28,704 nt of DNA from Alistipes sp. CAG:435 (GTDB lineage Bacteria; Bacteroidota; Bacteroidia; Bacteroidales; UBA932). The position numbers and the translations under genes are program-made. The notes beneath the pieces are model-generated. The model did no database searches. It was given only the letters and a program-made list of their open reading frames with translations, and had not been told where the DNA came from. Each line of letters begins with the position of its first letter. Position 1 is the first letter of the stretch. Below are positions 12,896 through 22,070 of the stretch, one piece after another. The stretch spans positions 1 to 28,704 of the forward strand of contig FR893144.1 in NCBI GenBank assembly GCA_000433355.1. Direction: 5' to 3'.

Positions 12896-15052
12896 ATGAA
12901 AATGATTGGAAACTATATGAAAAGCAAACTTGCCGCAGCGTTTCTGGCGGCGCTCTCACTTGGCGCGGGGACGGCCGTGTCGGCTCAGGAGGCCGGACAG
13001 GACCAGTACCGTCTCGCCACCGAACTCTACGGACACGGGATGTTCGAGAGGGCGGGAAGCATATTCGGAGAAATCTATGCCGGAACAGGGGATGTGACCG
13101 CAGGCGGCTATGAGGCCCTTTGCTCCGTCCGGCTGCAGGAGGTCGGGAACGAGACCTTGGCCGATGAATATATCGCCGCGCACCCGTATTCCATCCTCGT
13201 GCCGCAGATTCATTTCTACAAGGCTCTGAATCTGTTTGACAGACAAGATTATAAGGCTGCCGCCGCCGAGTTCGACAAAGTGCCGGAGAAAAGTCTGCCG
13301 GCCGATCTGGTCGCTGAATATGCTTTCAAACAGGCATATTCATACTTCGAGACCGGGGATCTGGCGAAGGCCAAGTCTTTGTTTGAGAAGTCGGAGAAGA
13401 GGGTGCAGTCGGACTACACCGCGCCGTCGAGATATTCATTGGGCTACATCAACTATTCGGAGAAGAATTTCGATGAGGCGTTTGATTGGTTTGAGAAGGC
13501 GGCGAGAGACCCTCGTTTCACCGAGATGTCCAATTCCTATATGGTCGAATGCCGCTTTATGAGGAAGGATTATTCATACGTCCTGAAAAATGGTGTCAAG
13601 GTGTATGAGAACGCGCCGAAGGAGCGTCAGAGGCATCTCGCGAGGATAATCTCCGAGTCCTACCTGGCCAAGGGCAACACCGCCAAGGCCAAGGAATATT
13701 ACGATGTGGCCCGGAGCGGGGATAACGATATGGACCGCAACGATTATTTCTACGCCGGCTCGCTTCTCTACGCCACCGAGGACTACAAGGGAGCCATCGA
13801 GAACTACTCGCTGATGCGGAACAGAACCGACTCGATCGGGCAGATAGCGAACTACAATCTGGCCTACAGCTACATCCAGACTGGTAACAAGGTCGCCGCG
13901 CTCGACGCATTCAAGGCCGCCTCGGAACGGTCGTTCAACCCGGACATCCAGGAAGACGCGCATTTCAACTATGCCAAGCTGTCTTTTGACCTGAACCACA
14001 ACCCTTCGGTCTTCAACGACTATCTTGCCAAATATTCCGACAAGAAGAAGGGAGAGAGGATCTACAGCTATATGGCGCTGGCCTCGCTCTACAGCCACGA
14101 TTACGCCGGAGCCGTGGAGGCATATTCCAACATAGATATGCTGGACAAGGACCAGAAAGCCAACTATATGAAGGCCAATTACCTGCGTGCGGAGCAGCTT
14201 GTGGAGACCGGCTCCTGGAGGGACGCTGTACCTTTCCTCAGGGCCTCCTCGTTCTATTCGGACAAGCGCTCTCCGTTCTCGCAGCTTTCGAGGTACTGGC
14301 TCGGCGAGTCCTACTACCGCAGCGACCAGTTCGACAAGGCTCTGGAGACTTTCAAGGACCTGTACAACAACTCGGCGCTTGAGGGCAAGACGGAAGGTCG
14401 GCTGATTCCTTACGATCTGGCTTACTGCTACTTCCGCCTCGGCGACTACGACAACGCCGCCAAATGGTTTGATGAATATCTCCAAGGCCGCAACCTGACC
14501 GAGGGGGAGGATGCCGCCGTGCGCCGCGCGGACTGCGATTTCATCCGCAAGGACTACAAGACAGCCGTCACTGAATATGAGAACGCCTTGAAGCGTTTCC
14601 CTTACAAGGACAATCTCTACCCGAACTACCGCGCCGGCATAGCCTACGGACTTATGGGGAATATGAACGGCAAGATCGGAGCGCTTTCCAAGGCTATGAA
14701 CACAAATCCGTCAGTGGAATATTACTCTGACGCTATGTTCGAGCTCGGAAGGGCCTACGTCGCCGCCGGCAGGATCGATGACGCTGTCTCCGCTTTCACG
14801 AAACTTCGCTCCTCCACCAAAGACAAGACCATTGTCGCCCGCTCCCTCATCGAGCTTGGAATGATTTCAAGGAATATGTCCGAGTACGACCAGTCCCTTG
14901 GCTACTACAAGCAGGTGATCACCGAGATGCCCGGCACTGAATATGCCCAGGACGCTCTTCTCGCCATCGCGTCGATATTCCTGTCGCTGGGACGGACGGC
15001 GGAGTATCGAGTCGATCTACCAGTCGCAGGGACGTACGGACGAGTACATTGA
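12896..15052 (+). CDS. Large TPR-repeat envelope protein, N-terminal part (frameshifted)
   Basis: A signal peptide (residues 1-30, cleavage near VSA/QE) is followed by continuous TPR-like helix pairs, e.g. AYSYFETGDLAKAKSLFEKS, ALETFKDLYNNSALEGK and DLAYCYFRLGDYDNAAKWF. The frame is good to residue 704 (15007). It then runs into an unrelated tail (RVDLPVAGTYGRVH) because of one extra base, c15008. Removing it gives AEYESIYQSQGRT and joins the frame at 15009, restoring a protein of about 1014 residues. TPR stacks of this size are periplasmic or outer-membrane-associated scaffolds; no partner is proven. The beta-barrel gene that follows almost at once is the obvious candidate. Divergent from ftsE. 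Confidence 0.8.
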   Translation: MKMIGNYMKSKLAAAFLAALSLGAGTAVSAQEAGQDQYRLATELYGHGMFERAGSIFGEIYAGTGDVTAGGYEALCSVRLQEVGNETLADEYIAAHPYSILVPQIHFYKALNLFDRQDYKAAAAEFDKVPEKSLPADLVAEYAFKQAYSYFETGDLAKAKSLFEKSEKRVQSDYTAPSRYSLGYINYSEKNFDEAFDWFEKAARDPRFTEMSNSYMVECRFMRKDYSYVLKNGVKVYENAPKERQRHLARIISESYLAKGNTAKAKEYYDVARSGDNDMDRNDYFYAGSLLYATEDYKGAIENYSLMRNRTDSIGQIANYNLAYSYIQTGNKVAALDAFKAASERSFNPDIQEDAHFNYAKLSFDLNHNPSVFNDYLAKYSDKKKGERIYSYMALASLYSHDYAGAVEAYSNIDMLDKDQKANYMKANYLRAEQLVETGSWRDAVPFLRASSFYSDKRSPFSQLSRYWLGESYYRSDQFDKALETFKDLYNNSALEGKTEGRLIPYDLAYCYFRLGDYDNAAKWFDEYLQGRNLTEGEDAAVRRADCDFIRKDYKTAVTEYENALKRFPYKDNLYPNYRAGIAYGLMGNMNGKIGALSKAMNTNPSVEYYSDAMFELGRAYVAAGRIDDAVSAFTKLRSSTKDKTIVARSLIELGMISRNMSEYDQSLGYYKQVITEMPGTEYAQDALLAIASIFLSLGRTAEYRVDLPVAGTYGRVH

Positions 15053-15941
15053 TTTCGCCGACAAGGCCGGTGTGATCAAGGACAAGTCTGACAGCGAGAA
15101 GGAGACTATGTACTTCAACGCGGCCGAGCAGGTGTTCCTCACGGAGAACTACAATAAGGCTTTGGCCTCTCTCCAGACATATCTTGAACGTTATCCGTCC
15201 GGTCAGAAAGTACCTGAGGCTGAGTTCTATGTCGCTGAGTGCTACAGGAATATAGGCAAGAAGGAACAGGCTTGCGATTGGTATAGGAAGTCTATGGAGA
15301 AAGGTGATGGATCGGCGTTCGCCGAGACGGCCATCCTGAACTTCTCAAGGCTGTCCTATGACCTGCAACGCTACAAGGATGCGTTCGGTGGCTATTCCTC
15401 ACTGCTTCAGGAGGCCAGGATAGAGAACAACAAGCACACGGCCAGAGTAGGGATGATGCGTTCCGCCTACAAGGCCGGAGACTGGACATCGGCACAGTCC
15501 TGCGCGGACAAGGTGAAGGCTGACGGAAAGAGCACGGCGGCGGAGATCCGTGAGGCTGACTACTTCAAGGCCAAGTCGTTGCTTTCGATGAACGAGCGCG
15601 AGGCTGCGTTTGAGATATTCGCAAGCCTCAGTTCCGCTCCGTCCACCGCCGAAGGTGCGGAGGCTGCCTATATGATCATTCAGGATGCCTGCGACCAGGG
15701 TAAGTATGACACCGTCGAGAAGAAGGTCTATGCGTTCGCCGAGAAGGCCGGGGACCAGAGCTATTGGCTTGCGAAGGCGTTCATCACCCTTGGTGACTCG
15801 TTCGCCGAGCAGGATAATCTCGCTCAGGCCAAGGCCACGTTCGAGAGCGTCCAGAACGGCTACAAACCTGCCGAGGGTACGTCAGATGATGTGCTTGACA
15901 ATGTCAGGATGCGTCTTGAGAAACTTAAAACCATGATGTAG
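15009..15941 (+). CDS. Large TPR-repeat envelope protein, C-terminal part (after frameshift)
   Basis: The same protein continues here in the +1 frame: ESIYQSQGRTDEYIDFADKAG, then further TPR units (YNKALASLQTYLERYPSGQKVPEAEFYVAECY style, with canonical Ala/Gly/Tyr spacing) to the end KLKTMM. 310 residues. The domain pattern matches YbgF/BamD-like TPR proteins, in which substrates or partners bind the concave face. There is no start codon with a signal peptide, so this piece is not an independent gene; it is either the 3' half of a disrupted gene or the result of a sequencing error at 15008. The stop at 15939-15941 is 5 nt before the next start. Confidence 0.75.
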   Translation, partial: ESIYQSQGRTDEYIDFADKAGVIKDKSDSEKETMYFNAAEQVFLTENYNKALASLQTYLERYPSGQKVPEAEFYVAECYRNIGKKEQACDWYRKSMEKGDGSAFAETAILNFSRLSYDLQRYKDAFGGYSSLLQEARIENNKHTARVGMMRSAYKAGDWTSAQSCADKVKADGKSTAAEIREADYFKAKSLLSMNEREAAFEIFASLSSAPSTAEGAEAAYMIIQDACDQGKYDTVEKKVYAFAEKAGDQSYWLAKAFITLGDSFAEQDNLAQAKATFESVQNGYKPAEGTSDDVLDNVRMRLEKLKTMM

Positions 15942-15946
15942 TGGAA

Positions 15947-17797
15947 ATGAATATGAGAAAGATATATCTGGTTTCCGCGGCAATGCTGATGACCGCCGCG
16001 GTCTCTTTCGGACAGAATTTCAATCCGACCGTCGAGGTCACCAACACCTATCAGGGCAACGCTTCGGAGGTTCACAAGCCTTTGCTCGGGATGAACGTGC
16101 CGGACTCGCTGCTCCGCTTCGACCTGGACTTTGACTATGAGGTGTTTGAGAAGCCTTACCAGGGAGCCTACAGCTTCAAGCCTTATATGCTGAATATGAG
16201 GCCGGCCAAGGATGCCTGGAGGGGACGTAAGCTTTATCTCAAGGCCGGCGCCGGTTACACTCTCCACCCTCGGTTTGAGTTCGTCTTCAGTCCTGAGCAG
16301 AGTGGACCGTTCCAGATGAGCGTGTACGCCAGCCATAAGTCGTATTTCGGTAACTATCACGAAATCAAACCTGAATTGAAGGACGACCTTTATCGTCTTG
16401 AGAAATCCGGAAACGGATTCAAAGGTTATGACGCTTTGACTTCCGCCGGTTTTGACGGGCGTTATAACTGGGACAGGGCCATTCTTTCATTCGGCCTTGG
16501 CTATTACGGAGTCGCTGCCAAGGACTCTCGCATGTCCCGTTGCCTCAACGCTTTTGATTTCAAAGCCAGAGTCCGTTCCAACAACGATGCGGAGTCGTAT
16601 TTCTATTACGATGTGGCAATGAAGGGGAGAATCGCCAGTGACAAGATGGATCTTGACAAAATACCTGTCAGGATGTATTCCGGCGGGTTGTCGGGCAAAT
16701 GGAATATACTCTCGCCGGACAGGCAGGGAGAGTCATGGTTCGTCTTGGATGGTCTGGCCGGAACGGTTCTTGACAGCCGTCGGAGCATCCTTGTCGGATT
16801 CGAAGGAGAGACGGCTTCCTACGGTAGGTTCTATGACGGTAACATAGGACGTGTCGCCCTGGTTCCGAGCTATCGGCTGCAGTCCGGGCGTTGGAACTTG
16901 AATCTGGGAGTGAAATTCGAAGCCATGTTCAGAAATGATGCCTCTGACACTTTGGCTTTCCGTAAGATGGGGGGCGGTAAGGGACAGATTGTCTATCCCG
17001 ATGTCCATGTCAGTTTCGCTGCCGGGAACGGTGTGGCTCTTTACGCGGACGCTACAGGTGGAAGCCGCCTGAACACATATTCATCCCAGATCGCAGGCAC
17101 TCATCATTATAACCCATTGTTCCTTACTCCTGCCGATCATGGTTTGATGACATCCATGATTGACAATTCGGTTGAGAATCTCAATGCCAGAATAGGTGTG
17201 AAAGGGACAGTCTCCTCCCTGTTCCGGTTCGATGTCAATGGCGGCGTGGGGATTTATGAGAACCTTTTGATGGAGTCTGGCCGGTTCGTGGAGTCATCTT
17301 TCTTCGCCAATGCGTCGTACTCCGATGCGAACCTGATTTTTGCCAATGTTTCGCTGGGGTATCAGTCCGAACGTTTGGATGTGGAGGCCGACTTGCGGTA
17401 CAGAAGCCTGTCGTTCCCGGACAAGGATGCGGACAATCTCGGATTCGCTCTCCCGAATTATAGCGGGGATTTGAGGATGAAGTACAACATCAATTCCCGA
17501 CTTTACGCCGGGGTCTCTGTCTCGGCTTCCTCATGGCGTGAGGGACGATGCGGAAGATTGGCTTTTAAGGAACACCCTGACTTGGTTGAGGATTCTTTTG
17601 AGTATGCTTTTGAGGAGATGGTTGAGGCCCGGATTCCTGGCTATGTCGATTTTGGACTGAACTGCGGCTACAAGTTCAATCGCAAGTGGACTCTGTGGCT
17701 GGAGTCCGGCAATCTGCTTTGCCAGACGATCCAGAGGACGCCGTTCTATGCGGAGAAAGGACCTTGGGTCACCGCCGGAATATCTCTGAATCTTTAA
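15947..17797 (+). CDS. Outer-membrane beta-barrel protein, TonB-dependent-receptor-like without plug
   Basis: About 617 residues. A signal peptide (MRKIYLVSAAML, cleavage near SFG/QN) is followed by a short Pro-rich N-terminus. From about residue 75 a long series of alternating hydrophobic/polar strands follows (LYLKAGAGYTLHPRFEFVF, WNLNLGVKFEAMF, LDVEADLRYRSLSF, GYVDFGLNCGYKF), ending GPWVTAGISLNL. This is a barrel of roughly TonB-receptor size, but no plug domain or TonB box is seen, so transport by the usual mechanism is doubtful. It directly follows the TPR gene and should be co-transcribed. A GTG at 15941 overlaps the TPR stop, but the ATG at 15947 (or 15953) places the signal peptide better. 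Function unknown. Confidence 0.75.
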   Translation: MNMRKIYLVSAAMLMTAAVSFGQNFNPTVEVTNTYQGNASEVHKPLLGMNVPDSLLRFDLDFDYEVFEKPYQGAYSFKPYMLNMRPAKDAWRGRKLYLKAGAGYTLHPRFEFVFSPEQSGPFQMSVYASHKSYFGNYHEIKPELKDDLYRLEKSGNGFKGYDALTSAGFDGRYNWDRAILSFGLGYYGVAAKDSRMSRCLNAFDFKARVRSNNDAESYFYYDVAMKGRIASDKMDLDKIPVRMYSGGLSGKWNILSPDRQGESWFVLDGLAGTVLDSRRSILVGFEGETASYGRFYDGNIGRVALVPSYRLQSGRWNLNLGVKFEAMFRNDASDTLAFRKMGGGKGQIVYPDVHVSFAAGNGVALYADATGGSRLNTYSSQIAGTHHYNPLFLTPADHGLMTSMIDNSVENLNARIGVKGTVSSLFRFDVNGGVGIYENLLMESGRFVESSFFANASYSDANLIFANVSLGYQSERLDVEADLRYRSLSFPDKDADNLGFALPNYSGDLRMKYNINSRLYAGVSVSASSWREGRCGRLAFKEHPDLVEDSFEYAFEEMVEARIPGYVDFGLNCGYKFNRKWTLWLESGNLLCQTIQRTPFYAEKGPWVTAGISLNL

Positions 17798-17820
17798 GAA
17801 TATAAATACAGCTCGATTGA

Positions 17821-17860
17821 GGGCAATGTGGAAATAAATTTCGCATTGCCCCTTAAATTT
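17821..17860 (+). terminator. Probable terminator after the beta-barrel gene
   Basis: GGGCAATG (17821-17828) pairs with CATTGCCC (17844-17851), with an additional GAAA/TTTC pairing inside. The sequence after the stem is CTTAAATTTATTAT, U-rich but interrupted. Confidence 0.6.
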
Positions 17861-17870
17861 ATTATATTTG
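17839..17870 (+). promoter_or_regulatory. Promoter of gyrB
   Basis: TATATTTG (17863-17870) is a perfect TAnnTTTG box; TTTC (17839-17842) lies 20 nt upstream as an imperfect -33 box. The -33 region overlaps the preceding terminator stem. The predicted leader is about 44 nt. Confidence 0.6.
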
Positions 17871-17919
17871 TCTGTTTTATGGGCAAACCATATTAATAGA
17901 TAATTATAGGCGATAGAAT

Positions 17920-19929
17920 ATGATTGAGAACGAAGAGATGAAGAAAGCGGAAGAGCAATATTCCGCAAGTAGTATCCAGGTGCTGGAAGGACTTGAGGCG
18001 GTGAGGAAAAGACCTTCGATGTACATCGGCGACATCGGGGAGAGGGGACTCCATCATCTTGTCTATGAGGTGGTTGACAACGGTATTGACGAGGCGATGG
18101 CCGGTTACTGCACCGAAATCGGTGTCACCATCCTTCCTGACAACTCGATAAGGGTGTCGGATAACGGACGTGGAATCCCTACCGGAATGCATCCAAAGGA
18201 GCACCGTTCCGCCCTTGAGGTCGTGATGACAGTCCTTCACGCCGGTGGTAAGTTCAACAAGGACAGCTACAAGGTGTCCGGAGGTCTGCACGGAGTCGGC
18301 GTTTCCTGCGTGAACGCCCTTTCTGACAGCCTGATCGCTGAGGTTCACCGTGAGGGGCATATATTCGTGCAGAAATATTCAAAGGGCAAGCCACTCGCCC
18401 CTGTGGAGATTGTCGGAGACTGCAATGACACCGGAACCATCATCACCTTCCATCCCGATCCGACCATATTCACCCAGACAATTGTTTATAAATATGACAC
18501 CCTCGCCGCGAGGATGCGTGAGCTGGCCTATCTGAACAAAGGCATCAAGATCACCATCACCGATGAGAGGGAACTGGTTGATGAATATGTCACCGATGAG
18601 AACGGCAACTCGAAGCCGACCGGAAAACAGCTTTACCGCGGGGATATTTTCTATTCCAAGGAAGGCCTCAAGGAGTTCATTGACTATCTTGACGCCGGTG
18701 CCACACAGCTCATCCCTGAGCCTGTGTGCGTGCAGAGCGACAAGGTGATACCTATCGACATCGCCCTCTCGTACAACAACGGATTCTCCGAGAAGATATA
18801 TTCATACGTCAACAACATCAACACCATAGAGGGTGGAACCCACCTTCAGGGGTTCAAGATGGGTCTTTCGCGTTCGCTGAAGAACTATGCGGAGAAGAAC
18901 AATCTGCTCGCGAAGTTCAAGGGTGACCTCGCGCCGGAGGATTTCCGTGAAGGTTTGACCGCTGTGGTTTCGGTGAAGATCGCCGAGCCGCAGTTCGAGG
19001 GACAGACCAAGACGAAACTCGGTAACCCGGAGGCGACCTCCGCTGTGTCCCAGGCCACTTCAGCGGCTATGGACCAGTATCTTGAGGAGCATCCTAAGGA
19101 GGGTAAGCTGCTCATAGAGAAGATCGTGCTTGCAGCCACCGCCCGCAGCGCCGCCCGCAAGGCCCGTGAGATGGTGCAGAGGAAGACCGCTATGACGGGA
19201 GCCGGAATGCCTGGCAAGCTGGCTGACTGCTCTGAAAGGAATCCTGAGATCTGCGAACTCTTCCTCGTCGAGGGAGATTCCGCCGGTGGAACAGCCAAGC
19301 AGGGACGTGACAGAAGGATCCAGGCCATCCTCCCTTTGAGAGGTAAGATCCTGAACGTGGAGAAGGCCGCGGGTGACCGCGCGTTCGACAGCGTTGAGGT
19401 CAGGAACATCTACACCGCCCTCGGAGTCACTGTCGCCCAGGAGGATGAGAACGGTGAGAAGAAGATGGATCTGAGCAAGTTGCGTTACCACAAGGTCATC
19501 ATCATGACCGATGCCGATGTCGATGGAAGCCACATCGCCTGCCTTATCCTGACGTTCTTCTTCCGCTATATGTTCGACCTCATCAAGAACGGCTATGTCT
19601 ATCTCGCCACACCTCCGCTTTACCTTGTGAAGAAAGGCAAGGAGGAAGTATATTGCTGGACCGACGAGCAGAGGTTCGAGGCCACGGCACGTTTGGGAAA
19701 GGGTTCCGACAAGGGTGTTACCGTACAGAGGTACAAAGGTCTTGGTGAGATGAGTGACCAGCAGCTTTGGGACACAACTATGGATCCGGCCAAGAGACGT
19801 CTGCGCAAGATCACGATCGACAACGCCGCCGAGGCCGAGAGGACATTCTCGATGCTTATGGGAGACGATGTCCCTCCGAGAAGGCAGTTCATCGAGGAGA
19901 ACGCCCACTACGCTAATATTGACGCATAA
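17920..19929 (+). CDS. gyrB: DNA gyrase subunit B
   Basis: 669 residues, close to the length of GyrB forms lacking the proteobacterial insert. It is the ATPase subunit of the type II topoisomerase that introduces negative supercoils, working with GyrA. The GHKL ATPase domain shows EVVDNGIDEA, DNGRGIPTG and GGLHGVGVSCVNALS. The TOPRIM domain shows EGDSAGGTAKQGRDR (from Glu451) and the metal-binding DADVDGSH (Asp531, Asp533, Asp535). The C-terminal RYKGLGEM and DDVPPRRQFIEENA are typical. LPLRGKILNVEKA favours GyrB over ParE. The preceding gene is separated by a terminator and a new promoter; the next gene begins only 21 nt later. Confidence 0.97.
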   Translation: MIENEEMKKAEEQYSASSIQVLEGLEAVRKRPSMYIGDIGERGLHHLVYEVVDNGIDEAMAGYCTEIGVTILPDNSIRVSDNGRGIPTGMHPKEHRSALEVVMTVLHAGGKFNKDSYKVSGGLHGVGVSCVNALSDSLIAEVHREGHIFVQKYSKGKPLAPVEIVGDCNDTGTIITFHPDPTIFTQTIVYKYDTLAARMRELAYLNKGIKITITDERELVDEYVTDENGNSKPTGKQLYRGDIFYSKEGLKEFIDYLDAGATQLIPEPVCVQSDKVIPIDIALSYNNGFSEKIYSYVNNINTIEGGTHLQGFKMGLSRSLKNYAEKNNLLAKFKGDLAPEDFREGLTAVVSVKIAEPQFEGQTKTKLGNPEATSAVSQATSAAMDQYLEEHPKEGKLLIEKIVLAATARSAARKAREMVQRKTAMTGAGMPGKLADCSERNPEICELFLVEGDSAGGTAKQGRDRRIQAILPLRGKILNVEKAAGDRAFDSVEVRNIYTALGVTVAQEDENGEKKMDLSKLRYHKVIIMTDADVDGSHIACLILTFFFRYMFDLIKNGYVYLATPPLYLVKKGKEEVYCWTDEQRFEATARLGKGSDKGVTVQRYKGLGEMSDQQLWDTTMDPAKRRLRKITIDNAAEAERTFSMLMGDDVPPRRQFIEENAHYANIDA

Positions 19930-19950
19930 ATAATTAAAACAGAATACAAA

Positions 19951-21216
19951 ATGCTTGACATTTTTGACAGAATCGAAAGGGACTCAGGCGGTCCTATCGG
20001 ACAGTATTTCAATCAGGGCTTCGGCTATTATATGTATCCGAAACTTGAGGGCGAGCTTGGCCCTCATATGACATTCAACGGGAAAGAGGTCCTGAACTGG
20101 AGTCTGAACAACTATCTCGGACTCGCTAACCATCCTGAGGTGCGCAAGGCTGACGCCGAGGGTGCCGCTAAGTGGGGACTGGCCTATCCAATGGGAAGCC
20201 GTATGCTTTCCGGCCACACCGCCCTGCACGAGAAACTTGAGAGGATGTTCGCTGATTTCGAGAAGAAGGAGGACGCGTTCCTGTTCAACTTCGGCTATCA
20301 GGGAATCGTCTCCGCGATCGACTGCCTTACCGCCCGTCACGATGTGATCGTCTATGACGCTGAGGCTCACGCCTGCCTCCTTGACGGAATCCGTCTCCAC
20401 ATCGGCAGCAAGTACAAGTACCGCCACAACAATATCGTTGACTGTGAGAAGGTTCTGGCCAGAGCCTGCAAAGAGGCCGAGGAAAGCGGCGGAGGTGTCC
20501 TTCTCATCACCGAGGGCGTTTTCGGTATGACCGGTGCGATGGGAATCCTCGACCAGATCGTCGAACTCAAGAAGAAGTACAGCTTCCGGATATTCATTGA
20601 TGACGCGCACGGATTCGGCCTTCTGGGCGAGCACGGACGCGGAACTTCCGAGGAACTGCACTGCATGGACGGCATCGATCTTTACATCGGCGCGTTCGCG
20701 AAGTCGATGGCCTCGATCGGAGGCTTCATCGCCGGTCCTCGCAAGATCATCAACTACCTGCGTCTGAATATGCGCTCGCAGATGTATGCCAAGTCACAGC
20801 CGATGGCGTTCGTGTACGGCAACATCAAGCGTCTGGAGATCATCATGTCACCGGAAGGCGACGAGCTCCGCAAGAAGTGCTGGCACGTGACCCACACTCT
20901 TCAGGAAGGCTTCAAGAAACTCGGATTCGACATCGGTGAGGCGCAGGCCTGCGTGATTCCTATCCACATCGACGGCGGCGGCGTGGCCCAGGCCACAAAG
21001 ATAGCGATGGATCTCCGTGAGAACTATCGCATCTTCTGCTCGATGGTCATCTACCCTGTCATCCCTAAGGGAATGGTAATCTTCAGAATAGTATGTACCG
21101 CCGCTCACACCGACGAAGACATAGCATACACTCTCAACGCTTTCAAGGAGATCAAGCAGAAACTTGACGCCGGAGCGTACGACGGTGATGACATCGCTGC
21201 GAAGACCATTATGTAA
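19951..21216 (+). CDS. Alpha-oxoamine synthase (serine palmitoyltransferase/KBL-like)
   Basis: 421 residues; a PLP enzyme of the alpha-oxoamine synthase family, which condenses an amino acid with an acyl-CoA or acyl-ACP and loses CO2. Landmarks are NNYLGLANHPEV, SRMLSGHTALHEKLE, DAEAHACLLDGIRL, FIDDAHGFGLLGEHGRG and GAFAKSMASIGGF with Lys251 as the PLP lysine. The FAKSMASIGGF form resembles serine palmitoyltransferase and cysteate fatty acyltransferase more than glycine acetyltransferase (usually GKALGG). Substrate is therefore open: serine (sphingolipids), cysteate (sulfonolipids) or glycine. An SDR reductase follows 14-23 nt later, which is the next enzyme such pathways need. A 21-nt gap after gyrB suggests read-through. 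Confidence 0.82.
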   Translation: MLDIFDRIERDSGGPIGQYFNQGFGYYMYPKLEGELGPHMTFNGKEVLNWSLNNYLGLANHPEVRKADAEGAAKWGLAYPMGSRMLSGHTALHEKLERMFADFEKKEDAFLFNFGYQGIVSAIDCLTARHDVIVYDAEAHACLLDGIRLHIGSKYKYRHNNIVDCEKVLARACKEAEESGGGVLLITEGVFGMTGAMGILDQIVELKKKYSFRIFIDDAHGFGLLGEHGRGTSEELHCMDGIDLYIGAFAKSMASIGGFIAGPRKIINYLRLNMRSQMYAKSQPMAFVYGNIKRLEIIMSPEGDELRKKCWHVTHTLQEGFKKLGFDIGEAQACVIPIHIDGGGVAQATKIAMDLRENYRIFCSMVIYPVIPKGMVIFRIVCTAAHTDEDIAYTLNAFKEIKQKLDAGAYDGDDIAAKTIM

Positions 21217-21239
21217 TTAACTGCTGATTAGTGGCTTAT

Positions 21240-22061
21240 ATGCATCCTGAATATTTCAAGGATAAGGTCATTATCATAACGGGAGCCAGCTCTGGAATAG
21301 GGTTGGCTTCTGCCCGTCTCTTCGGGTCGTTCGGAGCGAACGTCGTTATGGCCGCCCGCTCGCTGGACAAGCTCCAGGAATCGGCCCCGTCGGTGAACGC
21401 CGATCCGGACAAGGTTTTGTGCGTCAAGACGGACGTCACGAAGGAGGATGACTGCCGGAATCTCATCGATTGCACCGTCAGGAAATATGGCCGCATCGAC
21501 ATCCTGGTGAACAATGCCGGAATCTCGATGAGGGCTATGTTCAAGGATTTGGATCTCAGCGTTATCCGCTCTTTGATGGATGTGAATTTCTGGGGCACGG
21601 TGCAGTGCACGAAATTCGCCCTGCCTTACCTGCTTCAGAGCAAGGGACAGGTTGTCGGCGTGATTTCGATCGCCGGGTTCTCAGCCCTTCCGGCGAGGAC
21701 GGGATATTCAGCGTCCAAGTACGCCATCCGCGGCTTCCTTGACACAATCCGTATCGAGCATCTCAAGGACGGACTCAATGTGCTCGTCTTCGCTCCTGGC
21801 TACACGGACTCCAATGTCCGCAAGGCCGCACTGACGGCTGACGGCAGCCCTCAGGGTGAGACTCCGCTCAAGGAGGACAAGCTGATGAGCGCGGAGAAGT
21901 GCGCCGAGTATCTTGCCAAGGGACTGGAAAAGAGAAAGTCACAGATGATCCTTACCGGACTGGGGAAGGTCACTGTTCTGGCTCACAGATTGTTCCCGAG
22001 ACTTACTGACAAACTTACTTACGGTTTTATCGCAAAGGAAGCGGGAAGCCCGTTCAAATAA
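21240..22061 (+). CDS. Short-chain dehydrogenase/reductase
   Basis: 273 residues from ATG 21240. Classical SDR: coenzyme motif TGASSGIG (residues 14-21), NNAG (92-95), catalytic Ser143 in SIAG, and YSASK with Tyr156 and Lys160. AARS after strand 2 suggests NADPH preference. Sequence flavour is that of 3-ketodihydrosphingosine reductase/DHRS7-like enzymes. Placed directly after an SPT-like synthase, it probably reduces the 3-keto product of that enzyme; this is inference. A GTG at 21231 in the same frame would add three residues; the ATG was preferred because the SDR fold begins shortly after it. It ends 9 nt before the PgpH-like gene. Confidence 0.85.
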   Translation: MHPEYFKDKVIIITGASSGIGLASARLFGSFGANVVMAARSLDKLQESAPSVNADPDKVLCVKTDVTKEDDCRNLIDCTVRKYGRIDILVNNAGISMRAMFKDLDLSVIRSLMDVNFWGTVQCTKFALPYLLQSKGQVVGVISIAGFSALPARTGYSASKYAIRGFLDTIRIEHLKDGLNVLVFAPGYTDSNVRKAALTADGSPQGETPLKEDKLMSAEKCAEYLAKGLEKRKSQMILTGLGKVTVLAHRLFPRLTDKLTYGFIAKEAGSPFK

Positions 22062-22070
22062 CAAGAAACA

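Noticed and set aside
15941..15946. GTG start for the beta-barrel gene overlapping the TPR stop
   Set aside because: The ATGs at 15947 and 15953 sit directly before the signal peptide and need no unusual start codon.
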